Of a DNA stretch of 64,000 nucleotides, positions 10,491 through 17,908 are shown one piece after another. Origin of the DNA: Jannaschia marina (GTDB taxonomy: Bacteria; Pseudomonadota; Alphaproteobacteria; Rhodobacterales; Rhodobacteraceae); NCBI RefSeq assembly GCF_013404595.1, contig NZ_JABVAX010000003.1, forward strand, positions 310,001 through 374,000, given 5' to 3'. The notes under the pieces were generated by a model. That model saw only the letters and a list, made by a program, of their open reading frames with translations. It was not told where the DNA came from and made no database searches. A program made the translations under genes and the position numbers. Every line of letters begins with the position of its first letter. The first letter of the stretch is position 1.

Positions 10491-11005
10491 TCTATGAACT
10501 CGACGGGGTCGCCCCGCAGGTGGATGCGACGGCCTGGGTGGCACCGGACGCGAACGTCATCGGCAACGTCACCCTTGGGCCGGGCGCGAGCGTCTGGTTC
10601 GGCACGACGATCCGGGGCGACAACGACCCGATCGTGATCGGCGCAGGGAGCAACCTGCAGGAGAACTGCGTCCTGCACACCGATCCGGGCTGCCCGCTGA
10701 CCGTTGGCGGGAACGTGACGGTGGGGCACAAGGCGATGCTGCACGGCTGCACCGTCGGGGACGGTACGCTCATCGGGATGGGGGCGACGGTGCTCAATGG
10801 TGCGGTGATCGGCGCGGGGTGCCTGATCGGTGCCGGCGCGCTCGTCACCGAAGGCAAGGAGATCCCGCCCGGCAGCCTCGTGATGGGTGCTCCGGGCAAG
10901 GTCGTGCGGGAGCTGGACGACGCGGCGCGCGCGGCGCTGCTCGCGTCGGCGGAGCACTACCGTCAGAACGCGGCACGCTTCGCCAAGGGGCTGCGGGCCG
11001 TCTGA
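10487..11005 (+). CDS. Gamma-carbonic-anhydrase-like left-handed beta-helix protein
   Basis: A 172-residue hexapeptide-repeat protein of the gamma carbonic anhydrase/YrdA/CaiE group. Repeats such as [16 protein letters not shown] and [17 protein letters not shown] run through most of the length. Three histidines, H64, H81 and H86, are spaced like the zinc ligands of Methanosarcina Cam (H81, H117, H122, two in an HxxxxH pair). Bacterial members may be inactive or act as metal-dependent anhydrases, so the reaction is only inferred. ATGA overlap with gmk. It is convergent with chpT. Confidence 0.85.
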   Translation: MIYELDGVAPQVDATAWVAPDANVIGNVTLGPGASVWFGTTIRGDNDPIVIGAGSNLQENCVLHTDPGCPLTVGGNVTVGHKAMLHGCTVGDGTLIGMGATVLNGAVIGAGCLIGAGALVTEGKEIPPGSLVMGAPGKVVRELDDAARAALLASAEHYRQNAARFAKGLRAV

Positions 11006-11023
11006 AGCGGACCGTGGCTGTTT

Positions 11024-11659
11024 TCAGACGATCAGGCTCAGGTGCCGCTCGTCCGCGCTGACCGAGACGGGGCGGCGCAGGCGGCGGGAGAGCTGCGCGA
11101 GGATGCCGAACTGGACCTCCGCGCCCTTGAGGTCGGGGGGGAGGGGGCCGCGGCCGAGGGACTGCCAGAGGAGCTGGTCGATCCGCAGGCGTTCCGCATC
11201 GACGTGGAGAACCCAGGCGGCCTCGTTGCGCAGCACCTCGACCGTCGCGCCCCAGGGTGTCGCCACTTCGATGCAGCAGAGGGCGAGGCAGGCGAGGCGG
11301 ACTTCGGAGCGGGGCCGGGCCTCGGCGTCCGTCCAGAGGATGCGCGTCCGGGTCTGGGCGTACATCGCTTCGAGCGTGGCCCGAACCTCGCGCGCCGGGA
11401 TCTCCGCGTCCTCGGCCCCGGCCCCGAAGGCCAGGCGGAAGAAGCGGATCCGTGCCATGGCCGCGTCGAGGGAGCCGCGGATCAGTGCCATCTCCTCCTT
11501 GCCGTCGCCCGGCGTCATCTCCAGAAGCTCCAGTCCGTTGCTGACGGCACCGATGGGGTTGACGAGGTCGTGGCAGAGCCGCGATCCAAGAAGGGCGAGC
11601 AGGTCCGGCGCGCCCTCGGGCGGGGGCAGGTTGGCCGGCTCGCTGTCGCTTTTACTCAT
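11024..11659 (-). CDS. chpT: Histidine phosphotransferase ChpT
   Basis: Carries phosphate from CckA to CtrA and CpdR in the alphaproteobacterial cell-cycle and motility phosphorelay. The 211 residues have the HPt-like helical hairpin with phospho-accepting H30 in SRLCHDLVNPIGAVSNGLELL (conserved HDLxNPxxA motif) and a degenerate ATPase-like C-terminal fold. The ATG at 11659 is preferred because upstream in-frame codons run through the divergent DUF3553 gene; only 12 bp separate the two start codons, so each promoter must lie inside the other gene. It is convergent with the carbonic-anhydrase-like gene. Confidence 0.85.
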   Translation of the reverse strand: MSKSDSEPANLPPPEGAPDLLALLGSRLCHDLVNPIGAVSNGLELLEMTPGDGKEEMALIRGSLDAAMARIRFFRLAFGAGAEDAEIPAREVRATLEAMYAQTRTRILWTDAEARPRSEVRLACLALCCIEVATPWGATVEVLRNEAAWVLHVDAERLRIDQLLWQSLGRGPLPPDLKGAEVQFGILAQLSRRLRRPVSVSADERHLSLIV

Positions 11660-11671
11660 CCGTGGGGTTCC

Positions 11672-11851
11672 ATGTCCGATCGCAACGCCTTCCTCGAGCC
11701 CGGTATGCTGGTGCGTCATCCCGAAGCCCCCGACTGGGGCCTGGGGCAGGTGCAATCCGTGATCGATGGACGCATCACCGTCAATTTCCAGGAAGTTGGC
11801 AAGAAGGTTCTGGATGGCAGTCGTGTCATTCTGGAGCCCGTGTTCGACTAG
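11672..11851 (+). CDS. DUF3553-domain small protein
   Basis: A 59-residue protein made of one DUF3553 domain: GMLVRHPEAPDWGLGQVQSVIDGRITVNFQ then GKKVLDG and a final V-hydrophobic strand. The pattern resembles the small beta-barrel (KOW/Tudor-like) fold found at the C-terminus of UvrD-type helicases such as PcrA, where it can bind RNA polymerase. That relation is from general family knowledge and the function of stand-alone copies is unknown. It starts 12 bp from the divergent chpT start and is followed by a 126-bp gap before olsB. Confidence 0.8.
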   Translation: MSDRNAFLEPGMLVRHPEAPDWGLGQVQSVIDGRITVNFQEVGKKVLDGSRVILEPVFD

Positions 11852-11886
11852 TCGTTCCGTAGGTGCCGCGAGTCTGTCCGCGAAAT

Positions 11887-11905
11887 GGTTACTGAAAGGT
11901 TACTG
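11887..11905. promoter_or_regulatory. Pho-box-like 11-bp direct repeat upstream of olsBA
   Basis: GGTTACTG is repeated at 11887-11894 and 11898-11905, an 11-bp period like the two half sites of a PhoB box. On the other strand it reads CAGTAAC-N4-CAGTAAC, compared with CTGTCAT-N4-CTGTCAT for the consensus. It ends about 72 bp before the proposed olsB start. Phosphate-starvation control of olsB is known in Sinorhizobium; binding here is inference. Confidence 0.4.
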
Positions 11906-11977
11906 CCACGTGCCGACGCAGCGGCAGGCGGAGATGCGCCTGTTGCGGGTCGCGCGGCCGGGGCCTATCTGCCGGGC

Positions 11978-12673
11978 ATGTCCAACGAGCTGACCCTGGA
12001 GCTGACGCGCGAGGCGGAGAGCGTGCGCGCGGCACAGGCCCTGCGGCACCGGGTTTTCGTCGAGGAGATGGGGGCCGCGGCGGGCGATGTGCTGGGGCAG
12101 GAGACCGATGCCTTCGACGCCGACAGCGACCATCTCGTCCTGCGTGATCGCGGGCGTCCGGAGCTGGGTGTGGTCGCGACGCTGCGCGTCGGTATGGGCG
12201 TAGCCTACACGGCGCAGGAGTTTGACCTCGGCTTGCTCGAACGCTCTGGGCGCAGGCTCGCCGAGGCCGGGCGCGCCTGTCTGCATCCCGACTACCGCGG
12301 CGGTCTGGCGGGTGTGATGTTGTTCCGCGGCCTGATCGGGGTCCTGCGCGAGCGCGGCGTGGAGCTGGCCGTCGGGACGGCGTCCTTCCCGGAGGCGGAG
12401 GTTGCCCCACATCTGCCGGCGCTGCGGCGGCTTCAGCAGGAGTTCCAGGCCCCCGAGGCGCTTTGCCCGACGGCGCGGGGCGCGGGTGCGGTCGAGATCG
12501 AAGGCACCGCCCCGCGCGCGGCCATGGCGGGCGTTCCGGCACTCATCAAGACCTATCTGCGCGCCGGGGCGTGGGTGGGGCGCGGAGCCTATGTCGACCG
12601 TGCCTTCAACACCGTCGACGTCTGTATGGTGCTCGATCTCGCGCGCGTGCGCCTCCCGGAGCGCTTCGCATGA
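11978..12673 (+). CDS. olsB: L-ornithine N-alpha-acyltransferase OlsB
   Basis: Transfers a 3-hydroxyacyl chain from ACP to the alpha-amino group of ornithine, giving lyso-ornithine lipid, the first step to phosphorus-free ornithine lipids. The 231-residue protein has the GNAT-like fold of the OlsB/hemolysin family: ALRHRVFVEEMG near residue 20, DHLVLRD, the AEAGRACLHPDYRGG core, and NTVDVCMVLDL at the end. The ATG at 11978 fits family length; an upstream in-frame ATG at 11885 would add 31 low-complexity residues and overlap a regulatory-looking repeat. It overlaps olsA by 4 nt (ATGA). Confidence 0.9.
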   Translation: MSNELTLELTREAESVRAAQALRHRVFVEEMGAAAGDVLGQETDAFDADSDHLVLRDRGRPELGVVATLRVGMGVAYTAQEFDLGLLERSGRRLAEAGRACLHPDYRGGLAGVMLFRGLIGVLRERGVELAVGTASFPEAEVAPHLPALRRLQQEFQAPEALCPTARGAGAVEIEGTAPRAAMAGVPALIKTYLRAGAWVGRGAYVDRAFNTVDVCMVLDLARVRLPERFA

Positions 12674-13506
12674 TCTGGGACGACGCGGCCCCGCCGCCCA
12701 GGCCGGCACCGGGGCCGCTCGGCTGGCTTCGGGTCGTGCTGCGGGGCGGCACCATGGCCATCGTCGTGTTTGGGGGGCTCGCGGTCCTGTTGCTTCTGCG
12801 GTTGATCGAGCGACCGCTCCACGGGGTCCGCCGGCCCTGGACACCCTGGATCACGCAGGGGGTCTGCATCACCGCGCTGCGCATCCTCGGGCTCCGGCGC
12901 GTGGTGCGGGGCGTCGTGATGAAGGGGACGGGCGCGGTCGTGGCGAACCACGCATCCTGGCTCGACATCTTCGTGCTGAACGCCTCCAAGCGGATCTATT
13001 TCGTGGCGAAATCGGAAGTCGCGGGCTGGCCCGGCATCGGCTGGCTCGCCCGGGCCACGGGCACGGTCTTCATCCGCCGCGACCCGCGCGAGGCCAAGGC
13101 GCAGCAACTGGTCTTCGAGGAGCGGCTGGGCGTCGGCCACCGCCTCCTGTTCTTCCCCGAAGGCACCAGCACCGACGGGCGGCGGGTGATCCCGTTCAAG
13201 ACGACGCTCTTCGCGGCCTTCCGCTCGGGCGGGTTGCCCGACGACATGCAGGTGCAACCAGTCACGGTGGCCTATCACGCGCCCGAGGGGGAGCGCGCGG
13301 ATTTCTACGGCTGGTGGGGGGATCAGAGCTTCGCGGCGCACATGCTCCTGATGCTCTCCGCCCCGCGGCATGGGCGCGTCGACGTGATCTACCATCCCCC
13401 GCTCGCCGTGTCGGACTATGCCGACCGCAAGGCGCTCGCCCGCGCGGCGGAGGCCGCGGTGCGGCGCGGATTCGAGGCGGTCCTGCCCGACTGCGGGGGG
13501 CGTTAG
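12670..13506 (+). CDS. olsA: Lyso-ornithine lipid O-acyltransferase OlsA
   Basis: A PlsC-family 1-acyl-glycerol-3-phosphate acyltransferase-like protein that esterifies the 3-hydroxyl of lyso-ornithine lipid at the inner membrane. The 278 residues include an N-terminal hydrophobic segment (about 25-50), the catalytic HxxxxD motif as NHASWLDIF (H94, D99) and the substrate motif FFPEGTSTDGRR near 161. ATGA coupling to olsB marks it as OlsA and not the general PlsC, though dual activity is known for some OlsA proteins. It ends 4 nt before the convergent DUF3299 gene. Confidence 0.9.
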   Translation: MIWDDAAPPPRPAPGPLGWLRVVLRGGTMAIVVFGGLAVLLLLRLIERPLHGVRRPWTPWITQGVCITALRILGLRRVVRGVVMKGTGAVVANHASWLDIFVLNASKRIYFVAKSEVAGWPGIGWLARATGTVFIRRDPREAKAQQLVFEERLGVGHRLLFFPEGTSTDGRRVIPFKTTLFAAFRSGGLPDDMQVQPVTVAYHAPEGERADFYGWWGDQSFAAHMLLMLSAPRHGRVDVIYHPPLAVSDYADRKALARAAEAAVRRGFEAVLPDCGGR

Positions 13507-13510
13507 GCGC

Positions 13511-14011
13511 TCAGGCCTCGAAGTGCGCGATCTCCTCGGCCGAAAGCGCGTAGCCGATCTCGGCCAGATGCGTGCTGATCGCGGCGGTGCCGAACATCCC
13601 CGTCACGGAGACCGGCGCAAAGAGGCCCTCGCTCTCGTAGGGTGTCTTGGTCGTCACCAGGACGAGTTGGTTGGCCGGGGGCGGTGGCACGTGCACGCAG
13701 GCCCCGACGAAGGGCACGAGGATGAAGGTCGTCACGCCCGTGCCCTCGTAGTCGATCGGCACCACGAAGCCCGGAAGGCGCACGACCTGGCCGTTCCAGT
13801 CGTCCCGCAGGCCCGCGGCTTCGGGTTGCTGGCTCTGGAGGATCGGGGCGGAATGGTCGACGAAGGCGAACGGGTCGGGGCCAACGGGGTTCCCGCCCTC
13901 GGGCAGCAGATCGTCCCAGCCGAGGTCGACCACGGACTCGGCGCGCGCAAGCCCGGGCAGGAGCGGCAGGCCAGCGAGCGCAGCGAGAAGCGCGCGGCGC
14001 GACGTCACCAC
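13511..14011 (-). CDS. DUF3299 exported protein, second copy (Zrg-type operon)
   Basis: A 166-residue DUF3299 protein with a twin-arginine-like signal (TSRRALLAALAGLPLLPGLARA, probable cleavage near residue 24). The family core is intact: VRLPGFVVPIDYEG and VPFVGACVHVPPPPANQLV, with the conserved Cys-Val-His. It is the last gene of the zinc-uptake-type operon and overlaps the upstream DUF3299 gene by 7 nt. The two copies are clearly homologous but diverged. In Vibrio cholerae, DUF3299-type proteins belong, from memory, to the ZrgABCDE zinc system. A periplasmic zinc-handling role is inferred from that and the Zur box. Confidence 0.8.
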   Translation of the reverse strand: MVTSRRALLAALAGLPLLPGLARAESVVDLGWDDLLPEGGNPVGPDPFAFVDHSAPILQSQQPEAAGLRDDWNGQVVRLPGFVVPIDYEGTGVTTFILVPFVGACVHVPPPPANQLVLVTTKTPYESEGLFAPVSVTGMFGTAAISTHLAEIGYALSAEEIAHFEA

Positions 14012-14514
14012 TCGTAGATTTCCATCTCGGTCGCGCGTAGCGCGTAGCCCGTCTGCGCAAGCTCCGTCTCCTGCAGGCTCGTGCGCATCTCGCCCGTCAC
14101 CCAGACCGCCTCCCAGAGGTTATCGCTGGGCCACGGGGTCTCGGCGTTGACAACGACGAGCTGGTTGGCCGGGGGCGGGGGGACATGGATGCAGGCCCCG
14201 ACGTAGGGCACGAGCAGGAACTCGGTCACGCCCTCCGCACTCTGTTCGAGGGGGATGATGTAGCCCGGCATCCGGATCATCTCGCCGTTGAGCGCATCGT
14301 TCAGCTTGGTCGCGTTCTCGTCGAAGACCGGGTTCCAGGTGTCCGCGGCCTCGTCGATCTCGCCTTCGCCGATGATCTCGGAATAGGGGACGCCGGGGGG
14401 GATCAGGTCTTCCCAGCCGATCTCGCGCGCGGCGGCGCGGGCGGCATGCGGCAGCAGCGGCAGGCTCAGGGTGGCGGCCCCGAGGGCCAGGATGGATCGT
14501 CGGGAGGTATTCAT
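14005..14514 (-). CDS. DUF3299 exported protein, first copy (Zrg-type operon)
   Basis: A 169-residue paralogue of the following gene. The N-terminus MNTSRRSILALGAATLSLPLL followed by AARA is Tat-like, so the protein is probably exported folded, perhaps with metal. The hallmark block is MIRMPGYIIPLEQ then VPYVGACIHVPPPPANQLV. It lacks membrane anchors after the signal. It starts 13 nt after the stop of the permease gene and overlaps the next copy by 7 nt. Function within the importer is unknown; candidates are periplasmic metallochaperones feeding the ABC module. Confidence 0.8.
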   Translation of the reverse strand: MNTSRRSILALGAATLSLPLLPHAARAAAREIGWEDLIPPGVPYSEIIGEGEIDEAADTWNPVFDENATKLNDALNGEMIRMPGYIIPLEQSAEGVTEFLLVPYVGACIHVPPPPANQLVVVNAETPWPSDNLWEAVWVTGEMRTSLQETELAQTGYALRATEMEIYEW

Positions 14515-14527
14515 CGGATCGATCTCC

Positions 14528-15778
14528 TCAGGTTCGGACCATCATACCGTCGGCGAGAGAGAGTTTGTAGGCCCGGATCGCCGGGAGGAGGCTCACGATC
14601 GCGCCAGCGGCGACGACGGCAAGCAGCACCCAGAGCTCCCGCAGGGCGGGGGGTTCGATCGGCAGCCAGAGCCCGAAGGCCGCATCGACGAGCGGCTGTG
14701 CCACGAGGAGCCCGGCATAGAGGAGGCCGAGCCCGAGCCCGGCCCCGAGTGCGGCGGTGAGCATTGCCTCGAGCACCAGGAGCGCGAGGATCGTCAGGGG
14801 TCGTGCGCCCATCGCGCGGAAGATCGCCATTTCCCGGCGGCGTTCGTTGAGACTGGAGAAGAGGGTCGCCATCATCCCGATGAGCGCGGTGACGACGACC
14901 ATGGCCGACACCCCGAGGAGCGCCGTCTCGGCGACGCCGACGATTGCCCAGAGTTCCTGCAACGCCACGCCCGGCAGCACGGCGAGAAGCGGCTCCTCGG
15001 GGTACTCGTTGATCGCGCGTTGCAGCGCGAAGGTCTGCAGGGGGCTCTCGACGCCGACGAGGGCCGCCGTGACCGCGCCGGGCGTGAGGTCCATGCCACG
15101 CAGGGTCTCGGCGGGCGTGCTCCGCCCCGGGATCTGCGCGCCGCCGCGCCAGTCGACGTGGATCGCCTCGATCGCCTCGAGGCTGACGATCACGGTGCGG
15201 TCGACGGGCGTGCCCGTCCTTTCGAGAACGCCCGCGATGCGGAACGGATGATCGTCGTGGTCGGTGAAGGACGCGAGACCGTGGGAGACGACGATCGGGT
15301 CATCGACCGAATACCCGAGCGTCGCGGCGACCTCGGCCCCGACGACCGCGTCGAAGAGATCGCCGAGACCTTCGCCCTCGGCCATCTCGAGGCTGCGCCC
15401 CTGCCGGTACCGGTAGCGCTCGAAGAATGCCTCGGTGGTGCCCATGACGCGAAACTGGCGGTGGCTGTCGCCAAGCGAGATCGGGACGATCCACTCGACT
15501 TCGGGGCGCGCGGCGATGTCGAGGTAGCTTTCCCAGGTGACGTTGTTGGTCGCGTTTCCGATGCGGAAGACCGAGTAGAGCAATAGCTGCACCGAGCCCG
15601 AGCGTGCGCCGACGATGAGGTCGGTGCCCGAGATCGTGTCGGCGAAGCTGGCCTTCGCGCCCGTCCGCACCTTCTCGACCCCGAGGAAGAGCGCCACCGA
15701 AAGCGCGATGGCGAGCGTGGTCATGGCGACCGTCAGCGCCCGCGCGGCGAGCGAGGCGAGGGCGAGGCGCAGGATCAT
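14528..15778 (-). CDS. FtsX/MacB-like ABC permease (Zrg-type zinc system)
   Basis: A 416-residue permease of the LolC/MacB/FtsX type: one N-terminal membrane helix (about 14-36), a large extracytoplasmic domain of about 230 residues, then three C-terminal helices (about 275-300, 325-350, 375-400) with ERRREMAIFRAMGA in between, the usual coupling region. This topology is unlike ZnuB-type zinc permeases. Position between the ABC ATPase (ATGA overlap) and the DUF3299 genes, under an apparent Zur promoter, suggests a mechanotransmission-type transporter handling a zinc-binding protein or zinc ligand. Substrate is inferred only. Confidence 0.82.
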   Translation of the reverse strand: MILRLALASLAARALTVAMTTLAIALSVALFLGVEKVRTGAKASFADTISGTDLIVGARSGSVQLLLYSVFRIGNATNNVTWESYLDIAARPEVEWIVPISLGDSHRQFRVMGTTEAFFERYRYRQGRSLEMAEGEGLGDLFDAVVGAEVAATLGYSVDDPIVVSHGLASFTDHDDHPFRIAGVLERTGTPVDRTVIVSLEAIEAIHVDWRGGAQIPGRSTPAETLRGMDLTPGAVTAALVGVESPLQTFALQRAINEYPEEPLLAVLPGVALQELWAIVGVAETALLGVSAMVVVTALIGMMATLFSSLNERRREMAIFRAMGARPLTILALLVLEAMLTAALGAGLGLGLLYAGLLVAQPLVDAAFGLWLPIEPPALRELWVLLAVVAAGAIVSLLPAIRAYKLSLADGMMVRT

Positions 15779-16476
15779 GCGGCCTGCCGGTCCATCCGGG
15801 CGATATCCTCGATCCGGACCGTGCGGTCGAAGCGGTCGGCAAGACGCGGATCGTGGCTGACCATCAGGAGGGCGGATCCGGCGGCGGCGACCTGCCCGAA
15901 CATCAGGTCGAGGAAGGCGGCCTGGCTGCCGGCGTCGAGGGCGGAGGTCGGCTCGTCCGCGATCACGAGGGGCGGCGTGCCGATCAGGGCGCGCGCCACG
16001 GCGACGCGCTGCTGCTGTCCAACGCTGAGCGTGCCTGCGCGGGCCCCGAGCACGTCGTCCGGCAGGCCGATCGCGGTGCAGAGCGCGGCGGCGGCGGCAG
16101 GCGCGTCGCCCGCCCGCGCGCGGCGCTCGGGTGCGAAGCGCAGGGGCAGGAGGATGTTGTCGCGCACGCTGCCGAAGGGCAGAAGATTGAACTGCTGGAA
16201 GATGACGCCGATGCGTTCGGCCCGGAGCCGGTCGCGGCGACCGCCCGAAAGCGCTGCGATGTCGGTGCCCGCGACGTGGATCGTGCCGGCCGCGGGCGTC
16301 ACCGTCCCGCAGATCAGCGACAGGAGCGTCGATTTCCCCGAACCGCTCTCGCCCAGCAGAAGCACCGTCTCGCCCCGTGCGAGCGTGAACCCGGGCACCG
16401 AAAGGGAGAAGGGCGCACGCCCCGGCCAGCGGAACCGCACGCCGTCGAGCGCGAGGATCGGGCCGGGGCTCTGCAC
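15775..16476 (-). CDS. ABC transporter ATPase (Zrg-type zinc system)
   Basis: A 233-residue ATPase of the LolD/MacB type, partner of the downstream permease with which it overlaps by 4 nt. The Walker A GESGSGKST is at residues 42-50, the Q-loop in VIFQQFNLLPF, the signature is LSVGQQQR (Val for the usual Gly), and the Walker B is PLVIADEPTSALD. The GTG at 16476 is taken as start because it lies 2 nt after the stop of the DUF2796 gene and yields a typical length; the frame remains open upstream, antisense to nothing useful. Energises the FtsX-like permease. Confidence 0.88.
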   Translation of the reverse strand: MQSPGPILALDGVRFRWPGRAPFSLSVPGFTLARGETVLLLGESGSGKSTLLSLICGTVTPAAGTIHVAGTDIAALSGGRRDRLRAERIGVIFQQFNLLPFGSVRDNILLPLRFAPERRARAGDAPAAAAALCTAIGLPDDVLGARAGTLSVGQQQRVAVARALIGTPPLVIADEPTSALDAGSQAAFLDLMFGQVAAAGSALLMVSHDPRLADRFDRTVRIEDIARMDRQAA

Positions 16477-16478
16477 GC

Positions 16479-17105
16479 TCAGAAGAGGCCGCCGAGGTCG
16501 AGCGTCGGGGCGTCGCGCGTCACCTCGAACGCCTGCGCGCCGTCCCCGGTGACCACCTGGACCTCGAGCTCCTGCGCGCCCTCGAAGAGGTCGAAATAGG
16601 CGAAGGTGATCGTCCCGAGCTCTTCGGGCGCGGTGCAATCGTGCGTGTATTCGGCGTGGAACTCCGAATGGGTCGCGCCTTCGGCTTCCTCCGCATGGTC
16701 CTCGTGGCCGTGGTCGTCGTGCCCGTGATCGTCGTGGCCATGCTCCTCCGTGTGGTCGCCGTGGTCGTGATCGTGGTCCTCCGCCCCTTCGGTCTCGAGA
16801 TCCGCGGTCGCCGCCTCCACCGTGCAACCGGCGGCATCGGAGAGGCCGAAGAGATCCGTCGGCGTCGACAGCGTGGTCAGGGCCTCGGCGATGGCCGCCC
16901 GGTCCTCGTCGCTCTCCGCCGCGTGTTCGAAGCCCACGATATCGGCCCCCGGGACGCGCAGCTCCATCGCGACGGTCGTACCGTCGATGGCGATGTCGAG
17001 CGCGCCGGTTCCATGCTCGTGCGCGTCGAGCTGTCGCGTGTCCTCGGCGAGCGCGGTCGTGGCGAGAAGCGCGGCGGCGGCGGTGAGGGCGAGCGTCGAT
17101 TTCAT
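16479..17105 (-). CDS. ZrgA-like DUF2796 histidine-rich zinc-binding protein
   Basis: A 208-residue exported protein: signal peptide 1-20 (ending TTALA), then a DUF2796-type first domain, a His/Asp/Glu-rich linker at about 110-140 with 11 histidines in HGHDDHGHDDHGHEDH-like runs, and a C-terminal domain with LGTITFAYFDLFEGAQELEVQVV. Two cysteines (C94, C157) could form a disulfide. Vibrio ZrgA, a DUF2796 protein, takes part in high-affinity zinc uptake. First gene of a five-gene operon, 44 bp downstream of a Zur-box palindrome. A metal-buffer role in the periplasm is the natural inference. Confidence 0.85.
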   Translation of the reverse strand: MKSTLALTAAAALLATTALAEDTRQLDAHEHGTGALDIAIDGTTVAMELRVPGADIVGFEHAAESDEDRAAIAEALTTLSTPTDLFGLSDAAGCTVEAATADLETEGAEDHDHDHGDHTEEHGHDDHGHDDHGHEDHAEEAEGATHSEFHAEYTHDCTAPEELGTITFAYFDLFEGAQELEVQVVTGDGAQAFEVTRDAPTLDLGGLF

Positions 17106-17149
17106 GCGGAGGTCTCCCGATCTGACTGGAGGAAAATGTCTGATCAGGG

Positions 17150-17169
17150 TGTTACGTTATATCGTAACA
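17150..17169 (-). promoter_or_regulatory. Predicted Zur box upstream of the zinc-uptake operon
   Basis: A 20-bp palindrome with perfect 7-bp arms TGTTACG and CGTAACA around an AT core (TTATAT), 44 bp before the DUF2796 start. It has the size and TGTTA...TAACA pattern of alphaproteobacterial Zur boxes. Zur with bound zinc would repress the operon when zinc is sufficient. Confidence 0.75.
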
Positions 17170-17217
17170 TTCCGCAACGACATGCGCGGGCCCCTCGGCA
17201 ACGAACCGCGCGAGGGC

Positions 17218-17829
17218 TCAGGCGCGAAAGGGCGCGGTGAGCGCCGTCAGGGCCGCGGCCGGGTCGTCCTCGGCCCAGATCTCCTCACCGAGGGCGATGA
17301 AGTCGGTGGCCTCGCGCAGGGCCTCGACGGTCGCAAGATCGAGCGCGCCCTCGGCGACGACCGGCAGTTCGATCATCTGCGACCACCAGTGGAAGAGGTC
17401 GGCACCCGCGCGCTCCCCGGTGCCGAGCGACGATGCCCCCGCGGGTCCGAAGGCGACGTAGTCGGCTCCGGCTTCGCCCGCGTTCATTCCGTCGTGGCGC
17501 GACGTGCCGCAATAGGCGCCGATGATCGGGTCCGGCCCCCAGTCGGCGCGCAGCTTGCGCAGCGGGCGCGGATCGGTGAGGTGGACGCCATCGAGGCCGA
17601 GCTTCTCGACCAGGGCGGCGTGGTCGGTGATGACGAGCGGCACGTCGAAGCGATGCGCCACCTCGCGCGTGAGGTCGGCGGCCCGGGTGATCCGGTCCTC
17701 GTCGCGGGTGGCGAGGTCGAGCCGCAGGCACGCCACGTCATGGGCGTCGAGAACCGCCGAAAGCCGGGCGTCGAAGGTGCTGTCGATGTCGGGGGGCGTG
17801 ACGAGATAGATCTGCGGCATGTCGGTCAT
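17218..17829 (-). CDS. thiE: Thiamine-phosphate synthase (ThiE-like)
   Basis: Joins HMP pyrophosphate and thiazole phosphate to thiamine phosphate. The 203-residue TIM-barrel protein has IYLVTPPDID at the N-terminus, ADLTREVAHRFDVPLVITDHAALVEKLGLDGVHLTDP (the typical LiINDradlA-GvHlgq region) and GADYVAFGPA, with GTSRHDGM replacing the more common CSxHxxxE segment. It is at the divergent end of family variation, so it may be one of two ThiE-like proteins. The ATG at 17829 follows a GGGGGTG stretch. Upstream of the Zur-controlled operon on the same strand, 112 bp away, and divergent from trmJ. Confidence 0.8.
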   Translation of the reverse strand: MTDMPQIYLVTPPDIDSTFDARLSAVLDAHDVACLRLDLATRDEDRITRAADLTREVAHRFDVPLVITDHAALVEKLGLDGVHLTDPRPLRKLRADWGPDPIIGAYCGTSRHDGMNAGEAGADYVAFGPAGASSLGTGERAGADLFHWWSQMIELPVVAEGALDLATVEALREATDFIALGEEIWAEDDPAAALTALTAPFRA

Positions 17830-17908
17830 CGGTGCACCCCCTTCGGTCCGGCCCTCAAGTAGCGGGGGCGCGATTGCGCCGCAAGCCGCGGCGGGGTAGG
17901 GCGCGGAC

